Positions 10,491 through 22,940 of a stretch of DNA of 64,000 nucleotides are shown here, in pieces. A model generated the notes under the pieces. The model did no database searches, was not told where the DNA came from, and was given only the letters and a program-made list of their open reading frames with translations. Source of the DNA: Membranipora membranacea (taxonomy: Eukaryota > Bryozoa > Gymnolaemata > Cheilostomatida > Membraniporidae); NCBI GenBank assembly GCA_914767715.1, contig OU612066.1:23284283-23348282 (forward strand), in the 5' to 3' direction. The stretch's first letter is position 1. Each line of letters opens with the position of its first letter. The translations under genes and the position numbers were made by a program.

Positions 10491-11639
10491 GCTGGCTGTA
10501 GCGCAACCAAGTCAACTCTCTGACTTGTGTATAGTTGTACTATTCCCAATGTGGTGAATTTGAGTAGTGACGATAGCAACTTTTAGCAGATGAGTTTCTG
10601 GAAAGCAAACCTCCCTGCACCGGTTTGGCTAAGAGTAAAAGCATGAAAATGATGGGGGCGAACATTGCTGCACTGAAACAATGAAAAGTTGCAGCCTCCC
10701 TGGTTGCACAACAGCGTAAACACACCAAATATGTCAAAACACCGAATCTGACAAAATGCACTGAGGAATCGATGAAATTGATTGAGATGCTCATCAACAC
10801 ACAGGGGTGGCTTCATGCTGCTAAGCTGGCCATGAGGAGGTCGTACCAGAGCAGGTCTCGAAACAGCGCTTGACTAATGGTTTCTAGCTGAAGACCTGTG
10901 TGTTGTGCATTGGTACGCTCGCCACTGTATGTTGTATCTCCCATCTGAAGGGTGTGGGGTTTATACACAGGATAGTGTGGGCCTGATGCGTAGGATAGTG
11001 TGGGCATGATACACAGGATGTTGTTGGGTTGGTACCAGGATATTGTGGGGTTGGTATGAAGGTTATTGTGGGTACTGTGGGTTTGTATGAGTTATCAAAG
11101 GTAGTCGGGCATACATTCTTTACACAATAACAAATTATTTGAAAAGTACGTCTGCCATTTACGCAAAGTCTGCAATCGCAAGTCGCAATCGCAGCAAATT
11201 ATTTGAACGATGAAAGGAGAATATTTTCTGCCCTGACACTGACAATGAGAGGATGGTATTCATGGTTTTGATACAAAAGGTGTTTAGCCGAAAATTTTCT
11301 TCCTGACACTTACAGTAATGTTATGTACAAGTATGAAGTAATCTCAGTATATTAAACATCGTTTATCATCAGAGAAGGTAAAACACCGGTCAAGACTACA
11401 CAGTCTATAACCTGTGAGTGGGGAAGATGTAAATGTAAATGTGTTCTCAGTAGTATCCTAGCAACTGTTGCTTGGAGTCTGCTAAGTTAGGTGCTCAACC
11501 TCTGTCTAGGTTGCTAGTAGTGGCATTCCAATCTCTCTTTAGCAGGTTATGAGTTAAAAAAAAGTATTGAAGAATAGTAAGATCGAATAATAGTGTTGCA
11601 GTTAGGGAGCTGATAAGCCGAAGAAGTAACGGTTGGGAA

Positions 11640-14600
11640 AATAAGAAATATATGATATAATGCTAAAGATACAAATATATGAGCTACTGTATCATTTCCC
11701 TGTTTACTCAAAAGTCAGAAGAGTTTTAGCTGATTTATCTTTAAGTGTAAATTGGTGAAGTAAGTTTAATTGGGCTGATTTTCCAAAATTTGTTCAGTAT
11801 GAGTGTTTAATAATAGTGCAGTTGCTTCTCAGACAACGCTGATGGTTTCGGGACTTTTGAACTAGATTAAGAATATGCTTAGAAGCTTTGTTTTTTGCAA
11901 CTTTTTTGTGTGTGAAATTATGAAATAGGTATTGTCTCCTACTTAGTAGTGTGGGTAAATTTCAAAGCAATCTACCAGTTGTGACAGAAAATTTCCTGGT
12001 GATAATTCTGATCGCTCTATTTTGAACATTCTCAATTGTTCCAGTGACCTTTTGTGAAGTATCTAGGTAAATTGCTGAGCAATATTCTAATATTGGTCGG
12101 ACAATGCTTTTGTAATTTTTAAGGGATTCTTCAACATTCATGTATTTTTTAAGTTTAGAAATAAGATTAGTTTGTTTGCTCTGGTTGCAACATCAGTAGC
12201 ATGGGTATGAAATGCGAGGCCTGTCTCGAGAGCAACTCCCAGAACATTGATTAAGAGCTGTGATTTAATTTTTTGTGTTTTGAAAACTCAAGTGGTAATA
12301 ATCTTTTAGATTCCTGTTTGAGAAAATACAAAATTGTGTTTTCTGAACGTTGAGTTTTAGGAGATGACTGTTATACCAATGAGATGCACCTTCCAATAAA
12401 GTATTGGATTTTTCTAGAACCTCTGGTATACTTGTTGCCTCACAGAATAACAAAGTGTTGTCTGCTTAAGCAAATGAGTTTCAAAAGACATTAACAATCC
12501 ATTGATAGCAAGGTTGAACAGAATGGGGCCGAGAATGGAGCCTTGTGGGACTCCGCATTTGATTGGTAGTGAATTTGATTTTGACTCTCTGACTTTCATG
12601 ATTTGGGATCTGCTGGTGAGGTATGATTCTAGGAGCATTACTGAGGAGGGTGAGAATTGCCTTTTGCCTAGGGTGTGCAAGAGAAGTATGTGGTTAACAG
12701 TGTCAAAGGCTTTTCGGACGTCTAGGGATATGGCTCCAAAGAAGCAGGGAGCAGTCTGATCCAGTTTTGTTTTCTATTCTCGTAGCACAGAAAGCAGCAT
12801 TTGTTCAGTAGAGTGATTTGTCTGAAGCCAAATTGTTTGTCAGAGAACAGATTGTGTTTTTCAGTGAACAGCATCATCTGGTTCTTCATATCAGATTCGA
12901 ATATTTTGGATAATATTGGGAGAGAGGAAATCGGCCGATAGTTTGATGGGTCATTTTTATCACCTTTCTTGAAAATTGGTGTCATGACGGCAGATTTTAG
13001 GCAATTGGGTATCATAATTATCAACAATTATTTTGTAAATCATTGCTTGGCATACGGCTTAATCCTCCTCGTTTGTTCGGTTTAAGTGATTTGATTAGTA
13101 GTGCTACAGTTTTACTGGTTATGGGAGTGAATGAGAAGGTTGGTTGGTTGACTACTGCTTGATTCATGTTTTTTTTATATCAAATTCTGATTGCCCATCC
13201 GCCTTGACAAATAATTCATTAAGCTAGCTAGCTATGTCCATTCCATCATTGTATGTACTGTTTTTATAAACTATTTGCTCGATTGTTGTCTCAGATTTTC
13301 CTTTCTAAGTCATTGATCTTAAACATGAATGGAAACTTTTATCGCTTTCTGAGAGGGATTTACTTATATAGTTTTTCTTTTCCTCTCTTATTTGATTAGT
13401 TCCTGAATTTTTTGTATTGATCTATTTGGGCATCAGGTGGAGAGTGAACAGATTTGAAAACCTGTTTATAGTATTTGTTTCTGAGGGTGATAAAATGTAG
13501 TTTTTCTGGTGTTAGCCATTTGTTTTTCTTGCAACGCACTCGATTTGTTATTTCAGGTGCATGCTTGTCATCCATACTGATGATTAATTGATCTAATTTC
13601 TCTGTCCGTTCATGAATGGATAGGTTGGGATCTGATGCGATTTGCCGGAGTGGAAGATGAGAGCAGTCATTGTAAAAGTCCATAGAGTTTTAAACAGCAA
13701 TCGTTTTGCCTTTACAGGTTTGATTCTACCAATTTGAAGTAATGTGGGGTAGTGATCAAAAATAGTTCTGTCACATGTCAATATCTTATAGGCGTTCACT
13801 AATAAATCACAATTAACATAATTATGGTCTAACAAACTTTCATTGCCAGGTTACTGGTGAAAGATGTACCTACAACTACTTGCTGAAGGCCAGCAGAAGT
13901 AAGGCACTGGTGAATGTGCTGTTTTTCCCTGGAGTTTGAATTCCAGTTGATGTTGAAGTCACCCAGTAAAATTACCTTTTTTCCAATAAATTGTTTTTGA
14001 TGTAAAATATCGCTCAGCAGCGTAATAAAATTTCGCTTATCAGAGTCTGGCGGAAGGTAAAATGAGGCCACTATAAGAGGATCACTGTTTTGATGCATTT
14101 TTATATTAACCCAGACTGAGTCACACAGTTGTCTAACTTTTTTTTGTGGTTGTGAAAGTTCTGTGAAGTTAAAATTGGATTTTTTATAAATTGCTGCTCC
14201 ACCGCCTCTGGTTGTTGTGGCCGATTTTCTGTCACATCTGAGGAGATTAAAACCTAATAAGCTGACCATTTGGTCAGGTAATTCTGGTTTGAGCCAGGTT
14301 TCTGAAACAGAGAAAATATCAGTGCAATTTGCTAAATTTAGACTTTCATAATAGTGAATATTTTTATAAAGGGACTTAAAGACTTTGTTTGAGGCTGCTC
14401 ATTTGTATCACATCTTATTCTCCATATATTATTCTATCATGTGAGTGATTTTCAGCTTTAGAATCCAAATATTGAGGAAGTTATGGCCTTTCAAACTTCC
14501 AAGGTGACGGCAATTTATTGGCAGTAAGAATCAGCCGGCAATCCATAGGGTACGTCACAACCATCATACTTATTACGATACACTAATGAATATGTTGATG

Positions 14601-15850
14601 ATCAAAATGTTCAGATATGTAACGGTCTCGAACCCAGATCCAAATGGCTTTGCAGGCAACGCGCTAACACTCAGCTATATTGTCTACTGGCTAACCTAGT
14701 TGGTCCAAGTGGGGTGATGGTAGCGTCATTGCCTGTAGGTATGTGGACCCGGGTTCGATTCTCACCCAGGTCTTAATTTTGATCATTATCTTATCTGTGT
14801 GATTATTAGTGTATTAACTAATAACTCATAATAAGTATGACCATAGACAAAACACATGTCTATGGTTGTGACGTACCCCAGGGGAAACATCAGCTTATTC
14901 CCAATGCCGATTGAAGGCAATCACCCGGGAAGTTTGAGAGGCCATAACTTCCTCGATATTTGGATTCTAAAGCTGAAAATCGCTCACATGATAGAATAAA
15001 ATATGGAGAATAAGATGTGATACAAAAGAGCAGCCTCAAACAAAGTCTTTAACGTTGTGATGGAGAATGTGTATAGATGTGTCCTTAGATCTACTCTTTG
15101 TTGCTAGAGATGATATATTATCCCATAATTTGTTATGAAGTCTGAGGTTGAAGTCATATAGGGTTTGATGTTGAGGTCTGTCAGGTAGCTGTAGATTGAG
15201 ATTAGCCATCATTTTTTATTAGGCGTTCCACTCGCAGTATAAGGTTGATTGAATCTAGAGAAATGCTATTTTTAATTGCATGCTCTAATTGTTCGTTTGT
15301 TTCGAATGTTATTTTTACTGTATGTAATGGCTTGCCTTCTTTGGATTTGAGTCGATAAATTGACACAGTTGTTCCACATGATTTTTTCAACTTCCTTTTT
15401 AAGTTGATCATCGAGGATGTAATTTGGGACATCTTTCAAAGTGGCGGTGTTGTAGCTCGGTGTTATTGATTTCCTAGCGGTGCTGCCTCCTAGGTGGGTA
15501 GGTTTCCAGTTTTTTATTATAATATTGACCTGTTTCTCATCTGAGAGCTTGACAATGTATTTTGGGTCGGGGAAGTTGGCTTATAACGGTTAATGATCTT
15601 GATTAGTATTGGTTGGTTGGAGGTTGATGCAACGGCAGCTCTGACATTATCATGGTTGACTTGGGAAAAGTCTTTGGTTGTGCTGTGGATAATTATGCAT
15701 TTTTGGGAATTGAATACTGGGTCGGTTGGTCTGGGAGTACGCCTGGTGGGTTGTGGTTGCAGGTGGTTGGTTATTTCTGGTTCATTTTGTTTGACTTGTA
15801 TTGGTTGTTGGCGCTATATTCCTACCACGAGGGAAACAGGTTAATCGGGA
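11640..15850 (-). mobile_element. LINE-A copy 1: decayed non-LTR retrotransposon
   Basis: Read on the minus strand. An ORF1-like part (about 15850-15200) has a Pro/Gln-rich stretch, then KEVEKSCGTTVSIYRLKSKE and ETNEQLEHAI. ORF2 starts with an endonuclease domain: GGGAAIY, GDFNINW (about 13960) and DHNYV (about 13830). The reverse transcriptase follows, with KKGDKNDPSNYRPISSLPI, then GVPQGSILGPILFN (about 12550-12510). The catalytic YADD is replaced by stop-ADN near 12470, and several frameshifts break ORF2. It ends in a thumb/C-terminal part (ENVQNRAIRIITR, about 12030). ORF order and motifs fit a Jockey/CR1-superclade LINE. It cannot be active. A TTAA foldback element sits in the endonuclease region. 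Confidence 0.85.
14380..15048. mobile_element. TTAA-flanked foldback MITE inserted in LINE-A
   Basis: The 669-bp element begins AGACTTTGTTTGAGGCTGCT and ends with the inverse. It is flanked by TTAA on both sides (14376-14379 and 15049-15052). The outer 120 bp of the arms differ at about five positions, and pairing continues inward through GGGTACGTCACAACCAT. Each arm carries a tRNA-like B box (GAACCCAGATCC inverted at about 14632; GGGTTCGATTCTCACC at about 14751). LINE-A copy 2 shows the empty site near 33035. TTAA duplication is typical of piggyBac-type transposition, but the termini do not start with the usual CCY. Confidence 0.85.
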
Positions 15851-17849
15851 ATAACAATGATTAATAGAAAAAATAAATTGTGATTTGATAAGAAAAGTTG
15901 ATCATAAATATTCAGACTCAACACGGGATAGATTATCGACATTTTCTTGAAATGATAAGAAAGGATTTTATTGGTTGCTTTCATCAACGTATATCAAAAT
16001 TAAGTGACTGATGGGAGTTCATATAAAAATTGAATAATTGTTGGTATAAAACTATCATGGTATCTAGTTGCTCTAATTTTGGCACTGACAATAGATTTTC
16101 TACTACAACTATAACAAGATTGAATGATTCTAATCATTTAAAAAATTCTCAGCAGTTTTTACTACTCTGTGTTGGAAAATACACTCAATATTACAGTTAA
16201 AGCTGGCTCGTTTAAAAGCTAATCTCTATCTCCCTCTGTGCTAGAATAGAACCACAGTTCGGAGTTGTAAAGTAAAATAGGAAGTATGAGTAATTGAATA
16301 AAATAATTGCACTGTTTGTGGGATGGACCAAATGATTTTAATGCCACATGTTATTAATTATAATTAACTCTGTGTTTTTTTGCTGTCTGCGGAGGTCAAC
16401 AAGTTACCTATAATAGAATTCTTTTTGTTATCTGTACACTTCTAAGAAAACCTCTATAAATAAATATACAGAGTTTTTTACACCTAAAGAACTCATTTTT
16501 TCTTGAGCAATGTGACAAGGCTCAGTTATTCAATAACACAGTACTGTGTTATAACTGGTAAAATTTACTAGGTTTAATCTGGCCTTAGAGCCTCATACAT
16601 TGTAGTTATCTTATCTTACCTTAAGCATTATCCTGTACGAGTTTATGCAAATTTACTTATCTCGTCAGTTCGCGGGTTTTTCCTAACCCATTCATTCTAG
16701 ACAACTGAAGTGACAAGTCTTCTTTTCACAATTCCCACCCTCCCGCCCTAAAATACTACCTTATGTTACTATATTTCTCAGTGTGTGAAAGGTGACTTGG
16801 GTGCATGTGTGGTTGGTGCTAAGTTTTCCGCCTCTTCTAAAGTATCGAGGCCGAATTTCCTCCTATAAAGTTCTTGCCCTGCCCATGCTGTTCTCCAGCA
16901 ACTTACTGTACTTACTTAAATGTTTGTTTCAAACTTATTGGGGGTTAACCAGGAAATGGCGTATTAGTCGCCCCCCCCCCCCTCCTATAGGGGAACCCCC
17001 AGCTATCTTGTTAATCATTGAGGTAATAAAAAAATAAAGTTAAATCTATAAAAAACATAAAATCTTAATTTGATGAGAAGAGTGAACATATCTATAGTTG
17101 GAAGGAGTGATGCTTAGGACTCATTTTTCTGGCTTCATAGCCTTGCAAACTACATGAATTCAGAGATGCGGATAAATACTGATTAATGACTGGTTACCTC
17201 AATTTTCAAAATAGATCAATTGTTGTTTGTCAAGCCTTTAAAAAAAGACTGTACAAAAAGTAAGCTGCCAGGGCTTGTTATTTTTTGCTAAAATTAAATG
17301 GTTGGTAAAACGACTAATTATAGCATCAACCAAATAGTAAGGGGTTTTTACTCAAATGGCCACCATAACACGAGGGAAGCTACTAAACTATGTCAGTGTA
17401 ATCTTATACTAAAGATTACCGCTATTTTCAAAGAGAAAAGACTGTTTTATAGTCTTTAAATCTTCACACCCATTCATCTTCACTACTTTAATTTAAAGAG
17501 CAATTATTTAATTAGAAATTAATGCCTTATGATTGAAAACCACTTGTTATTGTTTCTCGAAGAGCCAGAGTTGAGCAAAATGAGTCTGACATAACATAGA
17601 ATAATATAATCCTTAATGTAACAAAATGATATTCTCAGCGGTCTGCTGTTTGTGATTTTCATCTTTTTGGGGTTCCTGTTAGCCCATTTCAACATTGGTC
17701 TCCATCCTGATCTCAAGTGAAATGATGCCAATTTGTTAGTCATTGTTACAAATACACCTCTTTTTATGCCCCATTGCGTTACATATAAATCATCTGCCTT
17801 GCTAGCTCCAAAAGCCTGCCTTCAAAAGCGATGAATTAAAAATGTAGCT
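15851..17849. other. no recognisable gene; poly-C tract
   Basis: AT-rich single-copy sequence. A run of 12 or so C lies at about 16971-16982. No exon chain or match elsewhere in the window is seen. This interval is missing from module 2, where LINE-A joins directly to the next block. Confidence 0.4.
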
Positions 17850-18715
17850 CACAACCTGTTTTTAATATCTCACAGCTGTCAAATCCGAGGCAGTGCCACT
17901 TTCTTAGCAGGCCTGGAAAGAGCACCAAGCGAGATTTCCCCCATTTTTCTCTGCACCTTTCCATTGCCAACATGATCCTCAATCAAAGGCTATATATACA
18001 TTATGTAAAAGATTTAAGATCGTTTTAATCTTCAGATTTCAACTTTAATTTAATTATCCACTACAATTGTTTGGTTTGGTCAGCTAGTTTTCGATAAAAC
18101 TTGTGATTACTTTTTGTAAGAGTAATGGTACAACAGGCCCATCATTGGTCAAATGGGGTGTTGTACCTAAATTGAACACAAAAAGTGGCAAAGGATCATC
18201 AATGGCCTAAGTTGGGTACCCTTGCATCGTGCAAAGCTCGATGGAAATCCGCTCATAACCTGACTAGACTATTGTCATCTTTACATCATTTCTTCTGCCA
18301 CTAAAACTCACCTTGTCCGACTTTACTGATCTCGGGTGGTGTTGATCATAATCATATGTGTCTTCAGCGACGGCTCTATTTTTATTAAGACATACAAAGA
18401 GAGAACATTTGAGCAGGGAGGATGGGATATCTCACCCTCCCTGATTTGAGTTAAATGTGGCTGTATATTTGGAAGTAACCTTTCCTTGTCTAGTGGGGAG
18501 GTAGCTCCCAATAATACACCATAGACAAAATATTGAGGTCACATTCATTTGAGTAATTGGTGCAGTTATTGCCAAGATGTGAATTCACCAGATTAAGGTA
18601 GAGACACGGGGCGAGTAAATGTTGACTTTATATACACCGTTGGAAAGCTATCGAGCTACTGATGTTTAATATTTCAACGAAAAATTGATCAGATGAACTT
18701 GCGTTGTTTTATCAA
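17850..18715. repeat. block Y, copy 1 (matches 33308-34125)
   Basis: Starts at CTCACAACCTGTTTTT and runs to GTTTTATCAAAGAAATG, with about 95% identity to module 2 by eye. A stretch reading GTTGPSLVKWGVVPKLNTKS in one + frame is common to both copies but lacks a matching exon structure, and a 62-codon minus ORF is also shared. I recognise no family. The last 120 bp (18596-18715) are one arm of the foldback element found complete in module 2. Confidence 0.7.
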
Positions 18716-18766
18716 AGAAATGAAATTAATAACATTATATTTTATTTTAGTTAGGGTAGCTAGTGA

Positions 18767-19565
18767 CTATTTATAGCAACAGCAGCAATCACTATTGCAA
18801 TTTCCTCCTGTCCATCCGACTTTTCTGCAGGCGTTCTCTTACTCTTTTGCTTCACAACCAGTCTTACTCCAGTCATTACCAGTACATGTCGGGGTGTCGC
18901 AACCTTGGCAGGTTATCTCTGCAGATTTCACTGTGGAAAGAGAATCAACTGTTTAATACTCTCTCTGAACAGCAAGTTTTATTTATAAGTAATATTTACA
19001 GTTCACAAAGAGGTGCACACACACACCCTCAGTGGTAGGGTTTAGGGCACCTTGCAACTCTCTAAAGAGCTAATCCAATCTCCTGGATTCTACTGGATGG
19101 ATAGATGGTGTTGACACTATTGAAGCCAGAGGTTAATAATATTATTTGCTCCAAAATATGGAGTTATTGGAAATTGATAAATAGACGCTAGAAGTTATCA
19201 AGCTAACCATAAAAAAACCTATTTTTAGTGGCACACTGTTAGAAATCATTTATAAATGAATAATAATACTTATCAACTGCCATCAGGACTGTTGACGTCA
19301 CCATGATGAACATAAGTCTTGTAAGATTAGCCATAATTTTGAAATAAAGAGGTCTTGTTTGTACCCTGGAATAAAAAATACAGGCTTTATGATTTGTTCG
19401 TTTTGAGATGTGTTAATATACAAGTATGAGTAGCCAATCAGTATGAGACCTACTAATAAAGAAATATAGTTTGTTACAGTTGCAACATCATAATACTGCT
19501 CAAAATATCTAAAGCTAAAGAGTTACATTACTTACTTAGAGCAGAGGTGTCCACGGAATAAGTTC
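18767..19565 (-). pseudogene. CRP2: pseudogene of the ten-cysteine peptide family
   Basis: Minus strand. Signal exon 19365-19274 keeps ATG (19334-19332) and MANLTRLMFIMV, but its donor GTAAGT has become ATAAGT. Mature exon 18930-18767 reads as in CRP1 (AEITCQGC, EAKE) until TAA at 18841-18839 takes the place of the fourth family cysteine. Downstream codons remain readable to the ancestral TAG. It also has an extra cysteine in the first loop (TPTCTGND). The non-coding exon is partly present (about 19536-19565), and the promoter has been replaced by LINE-B. Both lesions are shared with CRP5, so they predate the module duplication. Confidence 0.85.
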
Positions 19566-20489
19566 TCACAAATTCTCACAAGGTGCCACCATCAAATACG
19601 CAGATGATACGACTACCTTCTATCCGCTGAAGAAATCAACTACTGAGACCACTAGCTGCACTCGATCAGAAGTCTACTTTGTACCTCCTTAAGTCGGACA
19701 ACAACTGATCAGAGAGTGCAGTGATTGGGCTAATCGGAATAAGATGATGTCCAACAAACCAAGTCGCTCAATGTGTCCCTCAGAAAATCTCTAAACATGA
19801 ACTCTGAACTCGTTTTGAACACCAACCAGAGCGTCACTATGTACAAAATTACTAGGCGTGACACTTGATAGCCACCTTACATTCAGCGAACATGTGTCCG
19901 AGGTACGAAAGGCTGCAAACCGTAAAATCCACGGATTGTTAGTCCTGAAACAATCTGGGGTTAACACAGAAACACCTGTGATGATGTACAGAGCCCAATA
20001 CTGCCAACAATAACCTACTCAGCTCCAGCTTGGTTTCCTTTCTTAGCAGACTATCTCAGGAACGAGCTGGAAAAGATCCAGAAACTAGCACTGCAAATAA
20101 TTTTCAATGACCGTGAACATTATATCGATAGACTCAACTCTGCTAAGTTAACACCACTTTGCGATTTACTCCATGACGTATGCTCAACCTATGCGCTGAG
20201 AATCGTCAATAATCCAGAACATCTGCTGAGAAACCGCCTAAATAACAAAACCAACGTAAGACCACAGAGATCTGTAAGAAAGTGTCAAACTGATGTATAT
20301 ATAAAACGGTCACGAACTGTGAAATGTAGCAAGGCAATCCTAAAAAACAAAGACTATCTAGCCTAACAAGTTTAAATTGTTTCTGTTTTTACAATTTATT
20401 ATTTATTATTTTCTCTCCAAGGGGGCTTTTTATCTCGATGTAAACATCTTTGGACAAAGAGTATAAATTAAACAAACAAACTAACAAAC
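19566..20489 (+). mobile_element. LINE-B: 3' reverse-transcriptase fragment
   Basis: The + strand encodes a degraded RT with TIKYADDTTTFYPL near 19590, then KLLGVTLDSHLTFSEHVSEV near 19850 and RKIHGLLVLKQSGVNTE near 19925. Frameshifts and stops are frequent. It ends in a tail of AAAC-type repeats (20469-20489). The insertion replaced the promoter of CRP2; the corresponding part of module 2 (36627-36947) is unrelated, non-LINE sequence. Confidence 0.8.
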
Positions 20490-21806
20490 AATTGGCTATT
20501 GGAGCCAGGGTTAATTGATCTTCAAATCACACAAGTGTTGAGCGATATCACACAGGATATAAATATCTTTATGTGCATCAAAAAGTCATATCTTCTACCA
20601 CACCCTTAAACAATGAAATTTTTTATCGGCCTTGAAAGACTTCATCCTGTTTGACTAAAAACTAAAGTCTAAAGTGGTCTGATATCCTGGTCCTACCATG
20701 CGATATACTAAATGATATATTGTTGTAACTGACTGGTTTTGGTCCTGCTTTATATACTGTCTTTTCTTTTTGGATTTTTGACAATGCTCAAATATTCAAA
20801 TGGCCTCCCTGTCATAACAGTGAAATACTTCTCTATGCGCTTCAGACTGCCATGCTGGTCAATAAAGTCAATAAGGCAGACCAGGCCGAAGCTGATAGAA
20901 TGCATTGATTTAAATTTATTTGTTAACAAACTCAAAGCCTTTGAACAACATACAAGATTAGACTTTAGTTGCTGACTTGGAATAGATATTGCCGCCTCAT
21001 CAGTTTAAATTGAAATAAAGTATAACGATTAATATTACTAGAGGGCCAGAGATACAACTTCCTCTGGCTTCGTAACAAAAGACTTGGCTGTTGGACAATA
21101 TCTTCAAATAAGTCAAAGCTATAGAGATTATACTGACAAATAATACTTAATTTGAGTAAACTGGTCTTTCAAATTTCTTATTGCATCAAAAAAGATGTTC
21201 AGAAGGAAAAATGTCCATTCCAAAACACTAGTCAATCAAATGCAAGCACAACAAGGGGCATCCTTGCCTGCAGGATTATGGATGAAGCCCTCATGGGAAG
21301 GCAGTGAGCAGCATGTGATTGGTTTCATTTTACTTATAAAGAAGACTCTTTGAAGACGAGGCCTGAGCGTCTGTTTAGCTTGTTGATTTTCCAAGTCTTT
21401 TTGAATGCTTAGTGGACATAAGTTATGAATCCGATTGATGACTCAGATTGACAGGTGTCAAACTTAGATTGAGCAACTTCAAATGGTCTTTTGGCTATGT
21501 GACTACTGCCTGTATGACCATCAATTTCTGAATGTAAGTGTTTGCAAATGAACTGTGTCAGGTTTTTAAAAAGTACTGAATGACAAATTTTGAATAAAGT
21601 TGAGTACTCTTGCAGCAGCAGATAATGCAAACACAAAAGATAATAATAATGCATATTCATTCAGAAGATAATATTTTTTGTAAAAATCAAAGGGTGTTAA
21701 AATCTACAGATGATTTTTCACAAAAAATAAAGATCAATTTACTACATTGATGCTTAATGTAGTCAAAACAAGGATCATTTATGTTTTCAGCATTATCAAG
21801 ATTAAT

Positions 21807-22760
21807 TTTATTTTTGAGCGAGGATATATGGTGACTATTTATAGCAACAGCAGCAATCACTATTGCAATTTCCTCCTGTCCATCCAACACTTTTGCAGGC
21901 GGTTTCACACGATTTTCCTTCACAACCAGTCTTACTCCAGTCAGCTCCGGTACTTTTTGGGGCGTTGCAACCTTGGCAGGTTGTCTCTGCAGATTTCACT
22001 GAAAAATATATTCAACTGTTTAATACTCTCTCTGAACAGCAAGTTTTGACTAATGCCAAAGGTCGATTAGTACCAGAATCAGTTTTGGCAGCGATGCACA
22101 CATACACCTTCAGTGTTGTGATTCAGGGTACCTTGCGACCATCTCAAGGTCAAGCCAAAACTTCTGTTTTTACTGGATGGATAGATGGTGCTGATACTGT
22201 TAAAGCCAAAGATCATTACATTGCGTTATATTTTTCTTCAATGAGTATTTGGAAGTTGATAAATTGATGCTAGAAATCAACAAGCTACCCATACCATAAG
22301 AACATTTTTTGACTGGCACACTGTTAGAAATCCTCTTCAATTAAGTGATAGTACTTACCAACTGCCATCAGAACAGTTGCAATCACCATGATGAACATAA
22401 GTCTTGTAAGATTAGCCATATTAATGAAATGAAGGGGTCTAGTTTGTACTCTGTATCAATAAATACAAGCCTTACATTTTTTTCCCTGAGAAGTTGATTT
22501 ACAACAAGTATGAGTTGCTAAACAGTACTAGACCTAATAATAGAGGAATTTTCTCCAACTTATGATAAATAACTGATCGGTAAAAATATTATTGTCACTG
22601 AAATTTACTTTTTTCTTACCAAATTTATAACAATTGCAACATTTTAATGCTACACATAATTTAGAGCTTAAGAGCTACATTGCTTACTTACTATTTGAGA
22701 GCAGATGTGTCAACGGAATAAGCTGTAATGACTTACTCCTACACAGTTGTAGCTTTTATA
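21807..22760 (-). CDS. CRP3: intact ten-cysteine secreted peptide gene
   Basis: Minus strand. TATA box 22760-22755; non-coding exon about 22730-22692 before GTAAGTAAG; signal exon 22450-22359 with ATG at 22419-22417 and MANLTRLMFIMV, ending in donor GTAAGT; mature exon 21998-21835 ending in TAG, with AATAAA at 21812-21807. CDS is 61+164 nt, or 74 residues. The mature peptide differs from CRP7 at two positions (Thr to Ala after CQGCN, and CKNVGW to CKSVGW). All ten cysteines are kept. An antisense 134-codon ORF covers the mature exon and most of the intron and hides the gene from simple ORF calling. Confidence 0.85.
22755..22760 (-). promoter_or_regulatory. TATA box of CRP3
   Basis: TATAAAAG on the minus strand, about 30 bp before the inferred start. 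A CTGATAA-type GATA-factor site seen just upstream of the other copies' TATA box is changed here (TTACTGAGAA). Confidence 0.75.
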
Positions 22761-22879
22761 GGAGCACTGGGTTACTGAGAACAATGTATATAGATAAAAC
22801 TTTAAAATAAAATTTAAATAGAAGTTATATTTTTAATTTTTCTCTCATGGATTAGATTTTAGGATTGGATAATATCTTG

Positions 22880-22940
22880 TTCGTACATCCTGTTCGTATA
22901 TCCTGTTCGTATATCCTGTTCGTATATCCTGTTCATACAT
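22880..22940 (-). repeat. 13-bp promoter minisatellite of CRP3, about 5 units
   Basis: Units of GAACAGGATATAC on the minus strand, 120-180 bp upstream of the TATA box. Confidence 0.9.

Larger units (their letters stand above)
9122..11309. mobile_element. large foldback element with 0.33-kb inverted arms
   Basis: Left arm 9122-9453 and right arm 10966-11309 are inverted copies. Left begins GACAGGAAGAGAATTTTC; the right arm read in reverse begins GTCAGGAAGAAAATTTTC. Arms also share AGTAAACACC/CTAAACACC and GCATACATTCTTTACACAAT-type blocks. The 1.5-kb interior holds a 35-bp minisatellite and a second, nested foldback. No transposase motif is recognised in the interior. It is absent from module 2. 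Confidence 0.7.

Noticed and set aside
15593-15864. Tryptophan/leucine-rich + strand ORFs resembling membrane proteins
   Set aside because: They are the antisense of the Pro/Gln-rich start of LINE-A ORF1.
19272-19334. CRP2/CRP5 donor ATAAGT as a working AT-AC (U12) intron
   Set aside because: The U12 donor consensus ATATCCTT is absent and the acceptor ends in AG. The mature exon also has an in-frame TAA, so loss of function is the better reading.
22880-22940. 13-bp arrays, and the 35-bp array at 9787, as CRISPR-like repeats
   Set aside because: Units are directly contiguous with no spacers, and the genome is eukaryotic. They are minisatellites.
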